From Plasmodium malariae (lineage: Eukaryota > Apicomplexa > Aconoidasida > Haemosporida > Plasmodiidae): a DNA stretch of 64,000 nucleotides. The notes beneath the pieces were generated by a model. It saw only the letters and a program-made list of their open reading frames with translations, was not told where the DNA came from and did not search any database. Positions 15,201-27,611 of the stretch are shown here, piece after piece (the first letter of the stretch is position 1; every line of letters begins with the position of its first letter). The stretch spans positions 1,364,001 through 1,428,000 of the forward strand of contig NC_041788.1 in assembly GCF_900090045.1 (NCBI RefSeq), in the 5' to 3' direction. The position numbers and the translations under genes were made by a program.

Positions 15201-16370
15201 ATTATTAATATTCCTATATATTTGAAAAAAGTAAAAAGTAATGATGATTTACATTTATAATTTTCTTCAAGAAAATATTTATTCGTACTGACGCCTTATA
15301 GCGCATATTCAATTATTTATTAAGAGACAACTTAATAATTCTCTTATAAATTAATGCTAAAATTGGTTCAAAAAATATGAAAAATATTATAATTTTTCCT
15401 TGTTCGTTCATATATTATATTAAAATTAAAAAAAAAAAAACGATTTTATTTTTTACGTTAAAAATTTTTAAAAAAGTATTATTTCGTAAGTACCGAAATA
15501 ATCTTTAGCGAAAAAACATCAGTCATGATTTTTGAGAATATTATAAATATAAATAAATATTTGACCTAATTCATTCTTGGGCATAATATCGTACATAAAA
15601 AAAAAATAGAGCTCCCCTTAAGAATGCTTTTTAAAATGAACGCTACGTAGACTCTTTTTTGGATCATTTATTCCCTTTTATATCAAATTTTTGATAGTTT
15701 AAAAAAAAAAAAAAATAGTTTTAGTTTAATAATATTTAAATATTTAAATGATTTTTAAATTTTTCTTTAATGTACACAGTGGATAATTAAAAAAAAAAAA
15801 ATAGACATGAAAATATTTTTAGGAATTTTTATGTATATATATATATATATATATATACATTTATTTATACATTTTTTTAATATATTTCCTATTACACTTC
15901 TTAAATTCATTTATTCCATTATGTTTTAAGTTCCAAAACGTAAATGCAACAAAGCACAAGTACATATACAGATATATACACATATACATCTATGCATAAA
16001 TATGTACGTTTATCATCTGTTTAAAAATGTAGTTAAATTAAAAAAAAAGATAATTTGTAATTTAACATAAAAACATCCTTCACTAATTTTTTGCACATTT
16101 GTTATATACATAATAAATTTCCATGATGCATATTCAAATATATCATGCTTTATTGAAGAATTTTTTTTTTTTCTTTTTCTTTTTCTTTTTTTTTTTTTTT
16201 TTTTTATGCAAATGTGTCATAATTTCCCGTAATATGTTTATGTTTTTACAATACAGTAACTTATTCATGGGAGTTTTACGATATTAACGTATATATATAT
16301 ATATATATGTACACACATATATATACTGTTATATTTCCTTTTTGTTTAAATAACAATAGTTGTATTATAT

Positions 16371-16742
16371 TTATGCACCACTGGTCGTATATTTTGTTAC
16401 GGCTTTGGTACCTTCTGAGACAGCATGCTTTGACAATTCACCAGGTAATAGTAATCTAACGGCTGTTTGAATTTCACGTGAGGATAAGGTTCTTTTTTTA
16501 TTATAACGAATTAGTCTAGTTGCTTCCGTAACTAATCTGTCAAAAATGTCATTAATAAATGAATTCATAATGTTCATACTTTTTTTCGTCACTCCTGTTT
16601 CTGGATGTACTTGTTTTAAAACTTTAAAAATGTAAAGTGAAAAAGATTCTGTTCTTCTTTTTCTTTTATGCCTTGGCCCCAAAGTTTTTCCTGCCGTTTT
16701 TTTTGCAGCTTGTGCTTTTTGTGCTGGTCCTTTTCCTGACAT
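16371..16742 (-). CDS. H2B.Z: Histone H2B variant H2B.Z
   Basis: A single-exon 123-aa core histone. The histone fold is complete: the alpha-1 region [17 protein letters not shown], the [12 protein letters not shown] helix, the conserved [20 protein letters not shown] segment and the C-terminal [17 protein letters not shown]. The [10 protein letters not shown]-terminus and 123-residue length match, from memory, apicomplexan H2B.Z rather than canonical Plasmodium H2B, which starts differently and is shorter. H2B.Z pairs with H2A.Z in double-variant nucleosomes that mark AT-rich intergenic DNA and active promoters in Plasmodium. The N-terminal tail is rich in Lys and Ala and is probably acetylated. 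Large gene-free stretches flank it on both sides. Confidence 0.95.
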   Translation of the reverse strand: MSGKGPAQKAQAAKKTAGKTLGPRHKRKRRTESFSLYIFKVLKQVHPETGVTKKSMNIMNSFINDIFDRLVTEATRLIRYNKKRTLSSREIQTAVRLLLPGELSKHAVSEGTKAVTKYTTSGA

Positions 16743-19498
16743 TTTGTTTTATATAAAAAAATAAAATAATCCTTTTTTTTTTTTTTTTTTCCTTTAAATT
16801 ATTTTTTTTAAAAAGAATTCCTCTTAATTTCACAGGATTTTATTATGTAACTTTAATTAATTTTCCTCAACTTTATTTAAAATAAAAAAAAAAATTAAAT
16901 TGTTTTTTTTTAACAAAAATAAATTTACAAATATAAAAAATATTTTATTTTACATACAGATTTATATGTATATACATATATATATAATATATCATAAAAA
17001 AATATTTGCTTTTATAAATGTATCAAATTTGTGCTAAATATAAATAAATATTTTTTAATAAAAAAGAAAAAAATGTTAACAAAATTTGAGAATATAATTT
17101 TTTTTGAAACAATAAATAATTTTTCACATACAAAAAAAAAAAAAAAAATTATTATACTTATAAAATTTTAATAAAATATTAAAAATCGAAAAAAAAATTA
17201 TATATATTGTATATCCATATATAATTAAAAAAATATATATACGTGAAATAGATATGCATTTATTATATATATCTATAATATATATATAAATATATACAAT
17301 ATTATATGTATATATATATTACATTACATGTGTACTATTATGCATTTATTATACTGCGCATATTATTATATGACATGTTCATATATTTTTAATTTTTTTT
17401 AATAAATTCGCACACTGTCTTCATACATGAAAATTAAAAAAAGAAACTCCCATAAAAATTTTAGAAATTCATGAAAATGTGTTAGTACCAATTTATGTGA
17501 ATATATATTATATGCATATTTTATAAGTATATTATTTCCCAAAAATTCCGAAAAATAAAATATTTCAAAATACTTTTTTTACACTTATTTTTTAATTTTA
17601 GAATATATTATGTATCAGAAAATATTTATGATCAGTTTATTAATTTATGCTATTTTTTTTTTTTTTTATTTTTAATTTTGATCATAGAAAAATACAGATT
17701 ATTGTATTGTTTTGCACCAATTGATCTTCTGAATTCTGTAGTTACGCACTATTTTATTTTTTTTTTTTTAATGAAGTTTTCAAACATTCCTTATATGATA
17801 TTTTTGAAAAATGTACTTTTGGTTTTTAACATTTAGTAATTTATACTGTTGTTTATATTTAAAAGATTACATTGAAAAAGTCTCTGGAAAAACAAAATTA
17901 TACATATGTATATTTGCATATATAATACATATCATAACTGCGCATGTTTTTTATATCATTTTTACGTTTTCTTTATAATACATACAAAATATAAAATTAA
18001 CAATTTCCTAAACAGGTAATAAGCAAAACGATGAAATAAAAGTATTTCTTCCTCGTTAAAAGCAAGTGCGTCACAATTAAAAAAAAAAAGGGAAAAAATA
18101 ATTTTATAACATATATTTTGTTATATTTAAAATTATTGTTTAATTTTACATATAACAAGCAAAAAATAGAAAAACATGTTAATTCAAATTTTTGATTTCT
18201 AATTACTTTTTCATTTCTTTTTTTTTTTTTATAGCGTTATGTATATAAATGTTAATTTTATCGCTTCATTCGAACAAAATTTTGTACATACATGTATTTA
18301 TATATGTGACTGTTGTACTTGGCATATAATATATCGTTTATACATTTGTATTTATATATGAATCTATTTAATAGGAACGTAATTTTTTAAGTTTATTCTT
18401 GCTTAATTATACAAATGTGTTCTCAATAATTTTTTTTTTTTGATGAAAACATTTAAAAAAGGAGGTTGTTAAAATATTATAGATAATAAAAGCTGTTTTG
18501 TTTCAATAGTGTTTACCTAATAAAATTATATGTTTTAATGTGAAAGGTGTATTATTGTAATATTTTCATTTTGCTAATTACATTTATTCATTTAAGAAAA
18601 AGCTTTTAATTTCTTTTTCAAAATTTTTACCCATTCCTTTTGGTATTCAACTTCATATTGTTATAATTTTCTTGTATTACGCAAATCTTACAAAATGACA
18701 CCAGAAGTTTGAAGTTTTAAACTGAAACATTTATTCATAAAAAAAAAAGAGGATATGGTTCTTTTAGTAATTTCAAACATTTTGCACAGAAATATATACG
18801 TTTTCTGTACAAATTATGAATATAATACGAGAAAACCAAACTCATATTTTTAATAGTTGTATTTTATAGATATTTATATATATTAAGAAAAAAAAAATAA
18901 GTAAACATGTAAAGTGATGAATATGTACACTTTAAAATATATAAAGTTATTCTAAAAGTTGTAAAATACTACATGATTTTATTTCCCCCCCTTCAAATTC
19001 AAACGGTGAATGTTCTTTATTGTACAAGATTTAAAATGTAAGGACAATGTACAGTTTAAGTATAACAGTCAAAAAATATACATGTATATATATTTACGAA
19101 TTTAAACACACAAATTTAATATAACAGGACAAGTTCGTCATATGAATTTATAACATATTTAGCAATGCATTTTATTTCTGGAGGGTACAAATTATTTATA
19201 CTTAAAAATTTCAGCGTACTAATTTTTTTTTGTCTATGGTATTCTTTTAAATTATTTATATTCCCGAATTAAAAAATGTGCTTTAATTCTTGTATGTCAC
19301 GTTATATTTAAAATAAATAAGAGAAATAGTCGACCAATAAATTGGCAACAAGAATAAATATTTTTACAATTCTCATTATTCTTTTAACTCAGTATATAAC
19401 TATTATTTTTTTAATCTCTTCTTACTACTTCTTTCGTGGTCATATTACATGATTACTATTTGTTTATATGTTTATTTAATTTCTTCCTTTTTGTCCTT
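16743..19498. other. Upstream region of H2B.Z and 3' flank of CFAP91
   Basis: About 2.75 kb of very AT-rich DNA with many poly-A/T and (TA)n tracts. A long T-run sits just upstream of the H2B.Z start (about 16772-16790). I see no coding frame or structured RNA that I can support. Confidence 0.55.
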
Positions 19499-21436
19499 TT
19501 AAAACGCCTCGTTAATTTTAGAAAAAACATGCTGAGTTGCAAAATTTGAGACACAGTTATTTTTTTTCTGTTCTAATAAATCGAATTCTGCTCCTCTCTG
19601 CTTATCCACATAAGGAATAATAAAATTTCCAACTAAATCTTTAACTATGAGCTTATTATTCTCATCATTCTTATTGTCTAATGAGTTATAAATTTCATTT
19701 AATTGTTCAGCTTTTTTTTTAGTTTTTAATAATGCTTCTTCTTTTGAGGTATCATTTATTGCTTTGCTCAAAATATCTTCTAAATAAGAATCAACGGTTT
19801 GATTATTTAATCCCATTATTTCGTTAAATAAATAATCTTCTTTTTCTCTTAATAAAAATTCAGCTTGTCTTTTTCCTTTTTCTTTACATTCTTTTAGCCT
19901 TCTTTCTCTTTCAGCATATTTGACTAACACAGCAATTTTTCTCTCTTCTTCATATTTTTCTAATTCATTAGATAATGAATCTAATAATTCCGAAATATAT
20001 TTTCCTTGGACATTTTCTATATAAGAATCAACTTTGATCTCTTCAAAATTTTCATTTTTAAGTAATTCTTTTTCATTTAAACTATACAAATCTATTTTTT
20101 CATAGGCTTTTAATTCTTCAATTAAATCACTATAAGCATTTTTTCCATCTTTCATTAACATTTTTATAGCTTTGCCTCTGAGCACATTTTGTAAGTATAA
20201 TATATTTTTTTCAAAAATTTCTTGCTCCTTACTTTTTATATCTATTGAGGGAATATTGATTTTCATACACTGCAGTTTTTTCTGTGTTTTGGTTTTATCA
20301 CTTATTAAACATTCATCAGAAGTATATTTTTTTTCTTCTTTATTTAAATATCTATAAAATGTGTCAATAATTTTTTTATTATTTTTCTTTTCATATTTCA
20401 AAAATTTGTCATATTCCTTTTCTTCATTTGCCCTGATTAAAGATTCGTTAAATGTAGCATTTAATTCATCTATATCATTTACACTTATTAAATTGTCAAT
20501 TTTGTTTGATGTTCGTTCATCTATTTTTTTTGGAATAATCCCAGTTCTTTCCAACCCTATATGGTAGTTAGAAGTGTAATCATTCATATCATCAGTTATA
20601 TCTGTTTTCTCATTATATACTGTTTTCATATGATTTTTTTTTAATATAAACAAATTTCTGATGTCTCTTGCTTTTTCCTTTTCAAAGTTTTCTATAATTT
20701 TATCTTTGTTTTCATCTCTATTTTGTATAATTTTTTCTACTTCATAAAATATTTTATTTGCTTTTTCTGTATCCCTTTCTACTATAACTTTTTTTAATAA
20801 TTTCATTTTTTTTTCTTGTAATTCTTTTATTCTTTTTTCTCTATCTGCCCATTCATGGTATTCAATTTCTTCTAAAATTCTTCTTTTTTCTTGTAAATTT
20901 TTAATATTCTCATTTTTATTTATTTGATCTTCTAGCATTCGTTTTTCTTTTAATTTCCGGACAATTTGTATATTTTCGCTGTTTACTGACAAATTCTTTT
21001 CTATACATAAGTTGGCTATCTCTTTTATTTCTTTTCTTCTTTGTTCTAATTTATAGCTTTCGTTTAGTGTCGTTTCATTTGATGCTACATCGGTTGGTGT
21101 AGTTCCCCTTAAGTCTGTGTCATTCGATGAGGTGTCATTTAGAACCCTCTCATTTAATTCTACATTTGATATGATATTATCCTTCTTAATGTTCTCATTT
21201 TCTTCATTTTTAAGTTTTATTAATTTTTTTTTGGTAATAATCACACCTGTTTTGCTATTATTATCAGTAATTAATTTTTGCTCAGTTTTTAATTTTTCGT
21301 TCAATTTTTTATTTTTATAATAAACGTCATTGACATTTCTACCCCTATAATTAATATTTTTTCTATTCTCATCTATCAGGGCATTTTCGTCATTTTCCTT
21401 ATTTTTTTTTGACATATATGATTTATAATTGCTCAT
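19499..21436 (-). CDS. CFAP91: CFAP91-like axonemal protein (radial spoke-associated)
   Basis: A single-exon 645-aa protein, strongly charged and mostly helical. Two segments recall CFAP91 (MAATS1). The first is about residues 190-225: HEWADREKRIKELQEKK and then LLKKVIVERD. The second is about 410-600: QNVLRGKAIKMLMKDGK, then ELLDSLSNELEKYEEERKIA, and later VDSYLEDIL. In Chlamydomonas FAP91 is part of the calmodulin- and spoke-associated complex that holds radial spokes on doublet microtubules. Plasmodium builds an axoneme only in the male gamete, so expression in male gametocytes is expected. The N-terminal 100 residues are Lys/Asn-rich and not conserved. It is divergent from the 23412-27611 gene. 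The family call rests on recalled motifs, not a search. Confidence 0.8.
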   Translation of the reverse strand: MSNYKSYMSKKNKENDENALIDENRKNINYRGRNVNDVYYKNKKLNEKLKTEQKLITDNNSKTGVIITKKKLIKLKNEENENIKKDNIISNVELNERVLNDTSSNDTDLRGTTPTDVASNETTLNESYKLEQRRKEIKEIANLCIEKNLSVNSENIQIVRKLKEKRMLEDQINKNENIKNLQEKRRILEEIEYHEWADREKRIKELQEKKMKLLKKVIVERDTEKANKIFYEVEKIIQNRDENKDKIIENFEKEKARDIRNLFILKKNHMKTVYNEKTDITDDMNDYTSNYHIGLERTGIIPKKIDERTSNKIDNLISVNDIDELNATFNESLIRANEEKEYDKFLKYEKKNNKKIIDTFYRYLNKEEKKYTSDECLISDKTKTQKKLQCMKINIPSIDIKSKEQEIFEKNILYLQNVLRGKAIKMLMKDGKNAYSDLIEELKAYEKIDLYSLNEKELLKNENFEEIKVDSYIENVQGKYISELLDSLSNELEKYEEERKIAVLVKYAERERRLKECKEKGKRQAEFLLREKEDYLFNEIMGLNNQTVDSYLEDILSKAINDTSKEEALLKTKKKAEQLNEIYNSLDNKNDENNKLIVKDLVGNFIIPYVDKQRGAEFDLLEQKKNNCVSNFATQHVFSKINEAF

Positions 21437-23411
21437 TTCGTTCTATAGACACCTCATACAATATGTAAAATATTATATGCCGTAGTTGCGTGAAAACGTT
21501 TTTTTTTTTTTTCTTTTTTTTGTATTAACTTTTCACGAAAAGATGAGAAGAAAGATCATTTAATATGAATTTGTAAAAAAGATTTTTCTCCTACTTTTAT
21601 AGATACCTTAATTTGTTCTTTCCTTCCAACAGATGTAAAAATTAAATGTAAAATAATAGTAAATTTATGATGAAATAATATAATTTTTTATTTTTTTTCA
21701 GATAAATTTTTAGGTAGATAAATGCCCTTATGTAAATATAAAATGAATGTATAGACAAATTTTTTTAATTGCAAATGCATCAATATATATTTTTTTTTTT
21801 TTCTTATTAGTATTATTGCACATGAGAATAAATGGATTTTAATTTTTAGAATCTAAAGATTGAAATAAAAATAAAATAAAATACAATAAAGATACAAAGT
21901 TAGTCAATATTTCCAAAAAAAAACTTCTAACTATTTTTGGAATTCTTATTCCTCCTGTGCATATTTAGCAATAGACAATATTTTACCATAAAAAAACAAG
22001 TTTCTAGATTTAGTTATATATTAATTAATACTCATTATTATTTTATAAAAATGCGGATATGTATTTTTTCTCCTTACTGTTTCAGATTTCATTTAATTAT
22101 AGTAACACGTAAAAGATGAGAACTTTCAAAAAATGTATCCACATAATAGAAGGACGAATCAGATATAATTTTTATACAAAAAAAAAAAAAAAAAAAAAAA
22201 AAAAGAATTTTACGTTTATTTCTGCAGTTGAGGTGATAAAATGCAAATTATGGGACAAACACGCAATTAGAAAACCTGTATATTATTTTTAATATATTAA
22301 TTGGCAATAAGATTTTTACCGTTTTCAGCTCGTTATACCAACATATATATATATACATATATACAAACTAATGTGCATATATATACACCTATTTAACAAA
22401 TGTTCTCATACTATATACATATAATGTGTATGAGTTTCAAAACTCATTGAAAAAGGGCATATTTTTATGTATACTGTTTTTTCTTCTTTTTTAATAATAT
22501 AAAAAGGAAATATTGCATCTTAAATATTATCGATCTGTTAAGCAAAAAAATTAACAATTCCGCATTTATGTAATTACGAAAAATCATTTGGTTATCAACT
22601 TTTTGAAATTTCTCTTTTTATGTTTGTTATAACCCTTCTAAACTCAGTCGACATCACCTTTTGAGTATGTACGTGTATATATACATATTTATTTCTTTGC
22701 CGAATTAAGATATATATATTTAAATTTTCTTTAGACCGTGATGAAATAATAAGAAAAAATTCTTCAATATATATATGACTTACTATTTCTTTTTCATTAT
22801 TATTGCATTCTCTTTTAAATTAATATGGATAATGCATAATGGATAATGGGAAAAAAAAAAAAAATTCATTTTTCCACTTATATATATATATATAAATATA
22901 ATTTTTAAAAATACTATATTTTTTTTTAAATTCATTTGTTATTTACGCAAACATATAAATATAATAAAATAAACAATTAAAGGGTAAAAATTTTACATTT
23001 ACCGCTTCTTTTTTTTTTTTTTTTTTTTTTTTTTTTCCTTCGATTTATAAAAAATTTGTAAACTTTTCATTTTATTGAATTAATATATTTTCTTTCCAAA
23101 TAGATAAAAGAGTAAATTTTAAAGATAACAATTTTTTTTTTTTTTTTTGTGTATAAAGCGGTTATTATATACATATTGTACGTAATATTTTCAATGTATA
23201 TATTAATATATATATGTATATTATGTATATATTACGTATATATTTGTTATGTTTATATATTATATTTTCATGTATGTATAAGTGTATGAATTAAATTTAC
23301 AATAATAGAACATTTTTGCATGAATTTACAAAAATTAACATCGTGCTTTCATGTAGCTATTTGTTTATTTATTTATATAACTTTTTTGGCGAATAAAAAA
23401 GAAGGGAAAAA
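21437..23411. other. Divergent promoter region
   Basis: Nearly 2 kb between two divergently transcribed genes (CFAP91 on minus, the 1,399-aa gene on plus), so it should hold both promoters. It is dominated by poly-A (22179-22204), poly-T (23011-23037) and (TA)n tracts. No specific regulatory element is recognised. Confidence 0.6.
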
Positions 23412-26400
23412 ATGAATTTTATTCCAAATAAACGTAATATAAGAAGTACAAAATCTGAAGTCATTCGAAAAATTAACAATAATGGCTATAATGCTAATAA
23501 TAGCAATAATTTAATAGAGAATAATAAAAATGAAAATGGTACTAGTAATGATAATTTTACACTTGAAGATAATACTTTAAATGGGAGTTATGATATAGAT
23601 AAAAGGTCAGAGATTCATTATTGTAATAAAGCTTTTGATCCACAGTATTTGTATATGAATAAAATTTCGAATGATGTGAGGTCTACAAGAAATCGTACTT
23701 CTACACATAGAATTATTTCCCCTCGTTCACAATCTATAAATTTGTTAGCTCAAAAAGTAGCAAGAACTTCAAATGTATCTAAAATTTTTGATGATAAAGC
23801 ATCCGTCGTTTCGTTTTATACGAATAAAAAAAAAAATTTAGACAGAATACCTATTCCTGAATCTAATGATAGTTTTAAAACACAAGCGAATTCACAAATA
23901 GTAGAGCAATCTATAGAATTGTTGAAACATTTAATCAACCAAGAAAACAGAGAACATCATTCCTCATCTCAAGAAAATGAGAAAAAAAATAAATTAATGT
24001 TTAAATTAGTCGAACAATTAAAACAATGTGATGACATACCAGAACACACACAGGGGGAATATAATAATACCAATAATTCACTTGATTTATACAAAAAAAA
24101 AATAGATATGCTGAATTTAAAATTTCTGAAATTAAAAAATGAATATTCGCATCTAAATAACGAAAATGTTGTCCTTAAAAAACAGTTAAGAAACATAAAG
24201 GATAACTATCATATGATAAATCAAAAGAGCGCAACTGTATCTTTTTCCAGAGGACCGACGAAAGAAGACATGTTGAGAAGTAATGATATCGGAAGCGACA
24301 ACAACAGTTATAATAATAACAGCAATAGTAATAACAACAGTATTAGTAATAACAATTTCAATAGTAATAACATCAGCAATAGTAATTATGAGCAACAATT
24401 AAGAGAAGCACAAATGGATGGCGTATCATTAAACAAGACTGTGAGTATTGATAAGGTACCATCGTCCATGCATCAAATGGCAAAAAAGAAATTAGTAGAT
24501 AATCAAGTACAAACGGAAAATACTTTTCCAAGTCGTATTGTACCTTCCTCTGATAATAAAAAACAAGGGGGGGAAGGAGGACCATCAAGTATTTACCATG
24601 GAGGTAGATTAAATTCAAGTTTTTTAGATGAAAATTACATAAACAAAATTAGGGAAGAAATTAGAAATGAAGTTATTCAAGAGGTTACCAATAAATTGGA
24701 TAAAGAGTATAAAGAAGAATTACTTAAGATAAGAAAAAGTGTAAATAACAACATGTATAATCCTAGTAATATGGAAGAATTTTCCGCCGACACGATTTTT
24801 AATAATTGTCGAGATCAATTGGATGAGCAAATAAATGATACTATTAATAGATATAAAAACAGCATTTTTGATAATTTTAAAGATATATTGAATTTATCCA
24901 AAGGAATAGGAATAAAATCGTTAGAACACATGAGTAATGAAGAAGATGAGAGAAACAAAAAGGAAAAAAAAAAAATAGAGGAGGAGGGAAGTGAGGAAGA
25001 AGGAGGGAAAGAAGGAGGGAAGGAAGCAAAGGAAGAAGTGGAGAAGGAAACAGTGGAAAAAGCGAACGAAGAGGAAGAGGGACAAGAAATGGGCAATTTT
25101 TCTTTGATATCGTTGAATGATAAAATTAATGATTGTTTATGCTTGTTTGAAAATATTAGCAAAAATAAAGAGAAACTCAAAATAAAAGAGGAAAAAAGAA
25201 AAGGTGAAAGGAATAATGTAATTAACGCACTGAATAATATAAACACATGTATGAATGAAATTGATGACATGATTAACAATCTTAATGCTAATATAGGTAA
25301 GAATATTATTTTGGATGATGAAGAAAGCTATCCTGGAGATATCAGCATTTTGAAGAGGACTTCTTCTAAAAGTGAAGATGACGAGGGAGAGGAAATGACC
25401 AGTTGTAGGTCCCTTGCAAACACTATTGAGAGTAGCGAGGTGGAAGAAATTGAAGAAGATATTATTGAAGAACATAGGGCGGAAATGGAGCATAGGAAAA
25501 GGAATGACAAGGCTTATAATAGTAATATTCAATGTAGAATTTTATCATGCGAGGATAAAATAGATACTATGAGTAACAAATCATTGAAGAGCAATCATTC
25601 TGAGGTGCATAACAGGAAATATCATGGAGATAATTTAAATATTATAACAAGTAATAATATGCATATAATTCATGAGAATTTTACATCTGATGTTATGACC
25701 AAAAACATGCATGCTGACATAAATGATGGAATAAATAATATAATAAATAATGACCTATATAATGATTTAGATAATGACTCAAATGACAATATTAATCATT
25801 TGGGGTTTCATCAAGGAACTTCAATAAACATGAAGAACACAAATAATGGTACAGCTATAGCAGAACAGAATTGTGATAAAAATATAACGAATAAGGAAAA
25901 TATAAGATGTAACAATACTGAGGAAAGAGATAAGAACGTAAATCGAAATGCCATTGAGACTAGTACAAAACAAGATGACAAGGAATCTTCAATTACTACA
26001 AGTACGGATAAAAATAAGGGTAATGTACAAAATGAAAAAGAGAAGAAAAAAGGTAAATGGAGAAATATATTTTCTAGTAAAAAAATGAAGAAAAAAAATT
26101 TCGTCGATAATTTTGGTGATGACGCAGAATTATGGTCGAAGAGTGAAAAGTGTGAAAGTGGTCAAAATGGTGAAACTGGTCCAAATGGTGAAAACTACAA
26201 AAGTAATAGTAGCAGTAAAAAGGGAGATGAATATTTTTATAATACTATTAATACATCTTCAAATAATATGCACATTGAACGGGGAGAGTTAGATGTTATT
26301 ACGAATCCTATAAATAGTGAGGATGTATCTAATGCTTATAATAGGTTAGGAAATGCTTCTAATAATGCATATTGTGTTGAACAGAAACTCTTGCATACCA

Positions 26401-27611
26401 CTTCAAGCGATGAGAAAACAGAGTGCTTTCAAACGAACGCATATAACATAAGTCAAGGAATGTATTTATCCCATGGTAATCCAAATGTAGTGGGAGATGA
26501 ATTGTGTAAGGATCAACATAATAAGGAAAATCATATGAATATAAGTATGAATGTGAATATTAATAGTGCTAGTATTAATAACAATTTGAACACATTTGAA
26601 AATTATGATTTTAATATGAACAATTACCATAGTGGTGAGGGAATGAACAATCTTGACGTGAAGAATCGTTACAACAGTAGTAAAATTGATGGCAATAATA
26701 TTTTCAGTTCTTCAAATAATCTGGACGTGAGTAACAGTTACAATGCAACGCGTGGTATTAATAATAGCAGTAGTAATAATAATAGTAATGGTAATATTAA
26801 CTATAATAGTAACAGCTCGTATATTTACGAAAGCAATAATATATATAATAACAATGCGCATAATAATAATGAGGGTATGGAAAGAAATTCCATTAATTGT
26901 TCAGTTTATTCATATAATCCATCCAATAATAATAAAAAATGTTTTGTTCCCATTGATGAACATATAAATGATCAGGAGAATTTTCTGATCAAAAAAAAAA
27001 ATAGCCAAAAAATGTTCAACTATAATAATGAAGGGAATAATTTAAATAATAATTTCATCTATATGGAACAAAATGAAAACGACTTATTAATGGAAACAGC
27101 ACATATACAATTTAATAACGAAAAAGAAAATTGCCTAAACTTTCGTAACAGTGAAATAAATAATGGTAAGGGAAACGACTATAATAATAATAATTACGAT
27201 GATCACAACTACAATAATAACAATTACAGTAATCATGTTAGTAGTAATTATAATTATAAAGTAGGCAATACCATGAAATTTGCTGATGAGGCAGATAATC
27301 AGTATAATTTATTTTACAATATGAATAATCAAAATGAAGACACGAATAATAATATTGTTTATTTAAAGAATTATGACCATGTACAACAGTTCAATGATGC
27401 ATCACAAAGTAATTGTTCTAATTATTATAATAAAACTGCTAATATAAAAAGAGTAAATAGTTCTGCAACAAATACAAATAAGAACGTTACTACTAGTAAT
27501 TTGTCTCATAATAATAAACTTAAATTATCAACAAAAAGTGAAGTTCATTACAATTCTTACAAATCACAAAAAAATAAAACCAAAAAAAATCTCGAAGATC
27601 TTTTCGCATAA
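23412..27611 (+). CDS. Asn-rich coiled-coil protein of unknown function (1,399 aa)
   Basis: A single open frame from ATG 23412 to TAA 27609-27611, with an AT-rich leader before the start. I do not recognise a family. Residues about 170-275 contain a likely coiled coil (FLKLKNEYSHLNNENVVLKK). Residues about 410-450 form a second charged helix (INKIREEIRNEVIQEV). Around 515-560 is an acidic Glu/Lys/Gly stretch. A Lys-rich patch near 875-900 (KKKGKWRNIFSSKKMKKKN) could bind nucleic acid or acidic lipid. The C-terminal 500 residues are mostly Asn-rich. No signal peptide or membrane segment is evident. Short motifs near both ends are alike (STKSEVIRK at the start, STKSEVHYN at the end). The function is unknown; a structural or scaffold role is only a guess. 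Confidence 0.9.
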   Translation: MNFIPNKRNIRSTKSEVIRKINNNGYNANNSNNLIENNKNENGTSNDNFTLEDNTLNGSYDIDKRSEIHYCNKAFDPQYLYMNKISNDVRSTRNRTSTHRIISPRSQSINLLAQKVARTSNVSKIFDDKASVVSFYTNKKKNLDRIPIPESNDSFKTQANSQIVEQSIELLKHLINQENREHHSSSQENEKKNKLMFKLVEQLKQCDDIPEHTQGEYNNTNNSLDLYKKKIDMLNLKFLKLKNEYSHLNNENVVLKKQLRNIKDNYHMINQKSATVSFSRGPTKEDMLRSNDIGSDNNSYNNNSNSNNNSISNNNFNSNNISNSNYEQQLREAQMDGVSLNKTVSIDKVPSSMHQMAKKKLVDNQVQTENTFPSRIVPSSDNKKQGGEGGPSSIYHGGRLNSSFLDENYINKIREEIRNEVIQEVTNKLDKEYKEELLKIRKSVNNNMYNPSNMEEFSADTIFNNCRDQLDEQINDTINRYKNSIFDNFKDILNLSKGIGIKSLEHMSNEEDERNKKEKKKIEEEGSEEEGGKEGGKEAKEEVEKETVEKANEEEEGQEMGNFSLISLNDKINDCLCLFENISKNKEKLKIKEEKRKGERNNVINALNNINTCMNEIDDMINNLNANIGKNIILDDEESYPGDISILKRTSSKSEDDEGEEMTSCRSLANTIESSEVEEIEEDIIEEHRAEMEHRKRNDKAYNSNIQCRILSCEDKIDTMSNKSLKSNHSEVHNRKYHGDNLNIITSNNMHIIHENFTSDVMTKNMHADINDGINNIINNDLYNDLDNDSNDNINHLGFHQGTSINMKNTNNGTAIAEQNCDKNITNKENIRCNNTEERDKNVNRNAIETSTKQDDKESSITTSTDKNKGNVQNEKEKKKGKWRNIFSSKKMKKKNFVDNFGDDAELWSKSEKCESGQNGETGPNGENYKSNSSSKKGDEYFYNTINTSSNNMHIERGELDVITNPINSEDVSNAYNRLGNASNNAYCVEQKLLHTTSSDEKTECFQTNAYNISQGMYLSHGNPNVVGDELCKDQHNKENHMNISMNVNINSASINNNLNTFENYDFNMNNYHSGEGMNNLDVKNRYNSSKIDGNNIFSSSNNLDVSNSYNATRGINNSSSNNNSNGNINYNSNSSYIYESNNIYNNNAHNNNEGMERNSINCSVYSYNPSNNNKKCFVPIDEHINDQENFLIKKKNSQKMFNYNNEGNNLNNNFIYMEQNENDLLMETAHIQFNNEKENCLNFRNSEINNGKGNDYNNNNYDDHNYNNNNYSNHVSSNYNYKVGNTMKFADEADNQYNLFYNMNNQNEDTNNNIVYLKNYDHVQQFNDASQSNCSNYYNKTANIKRVNSSATNTNKNVTTSNLSHNNKLKLSTKSEVHYNSYKSQKNKTKKNLEDLFA

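Noticed and set aside
15241..15291. Possible box C/D snoRNA (ATGATGA then CTGA about 40 nt later)
   Set aside because: The boxes are there, but the flanks do not pair into a terminal stem and no clear D' box or guide is visible; chance matches are common.
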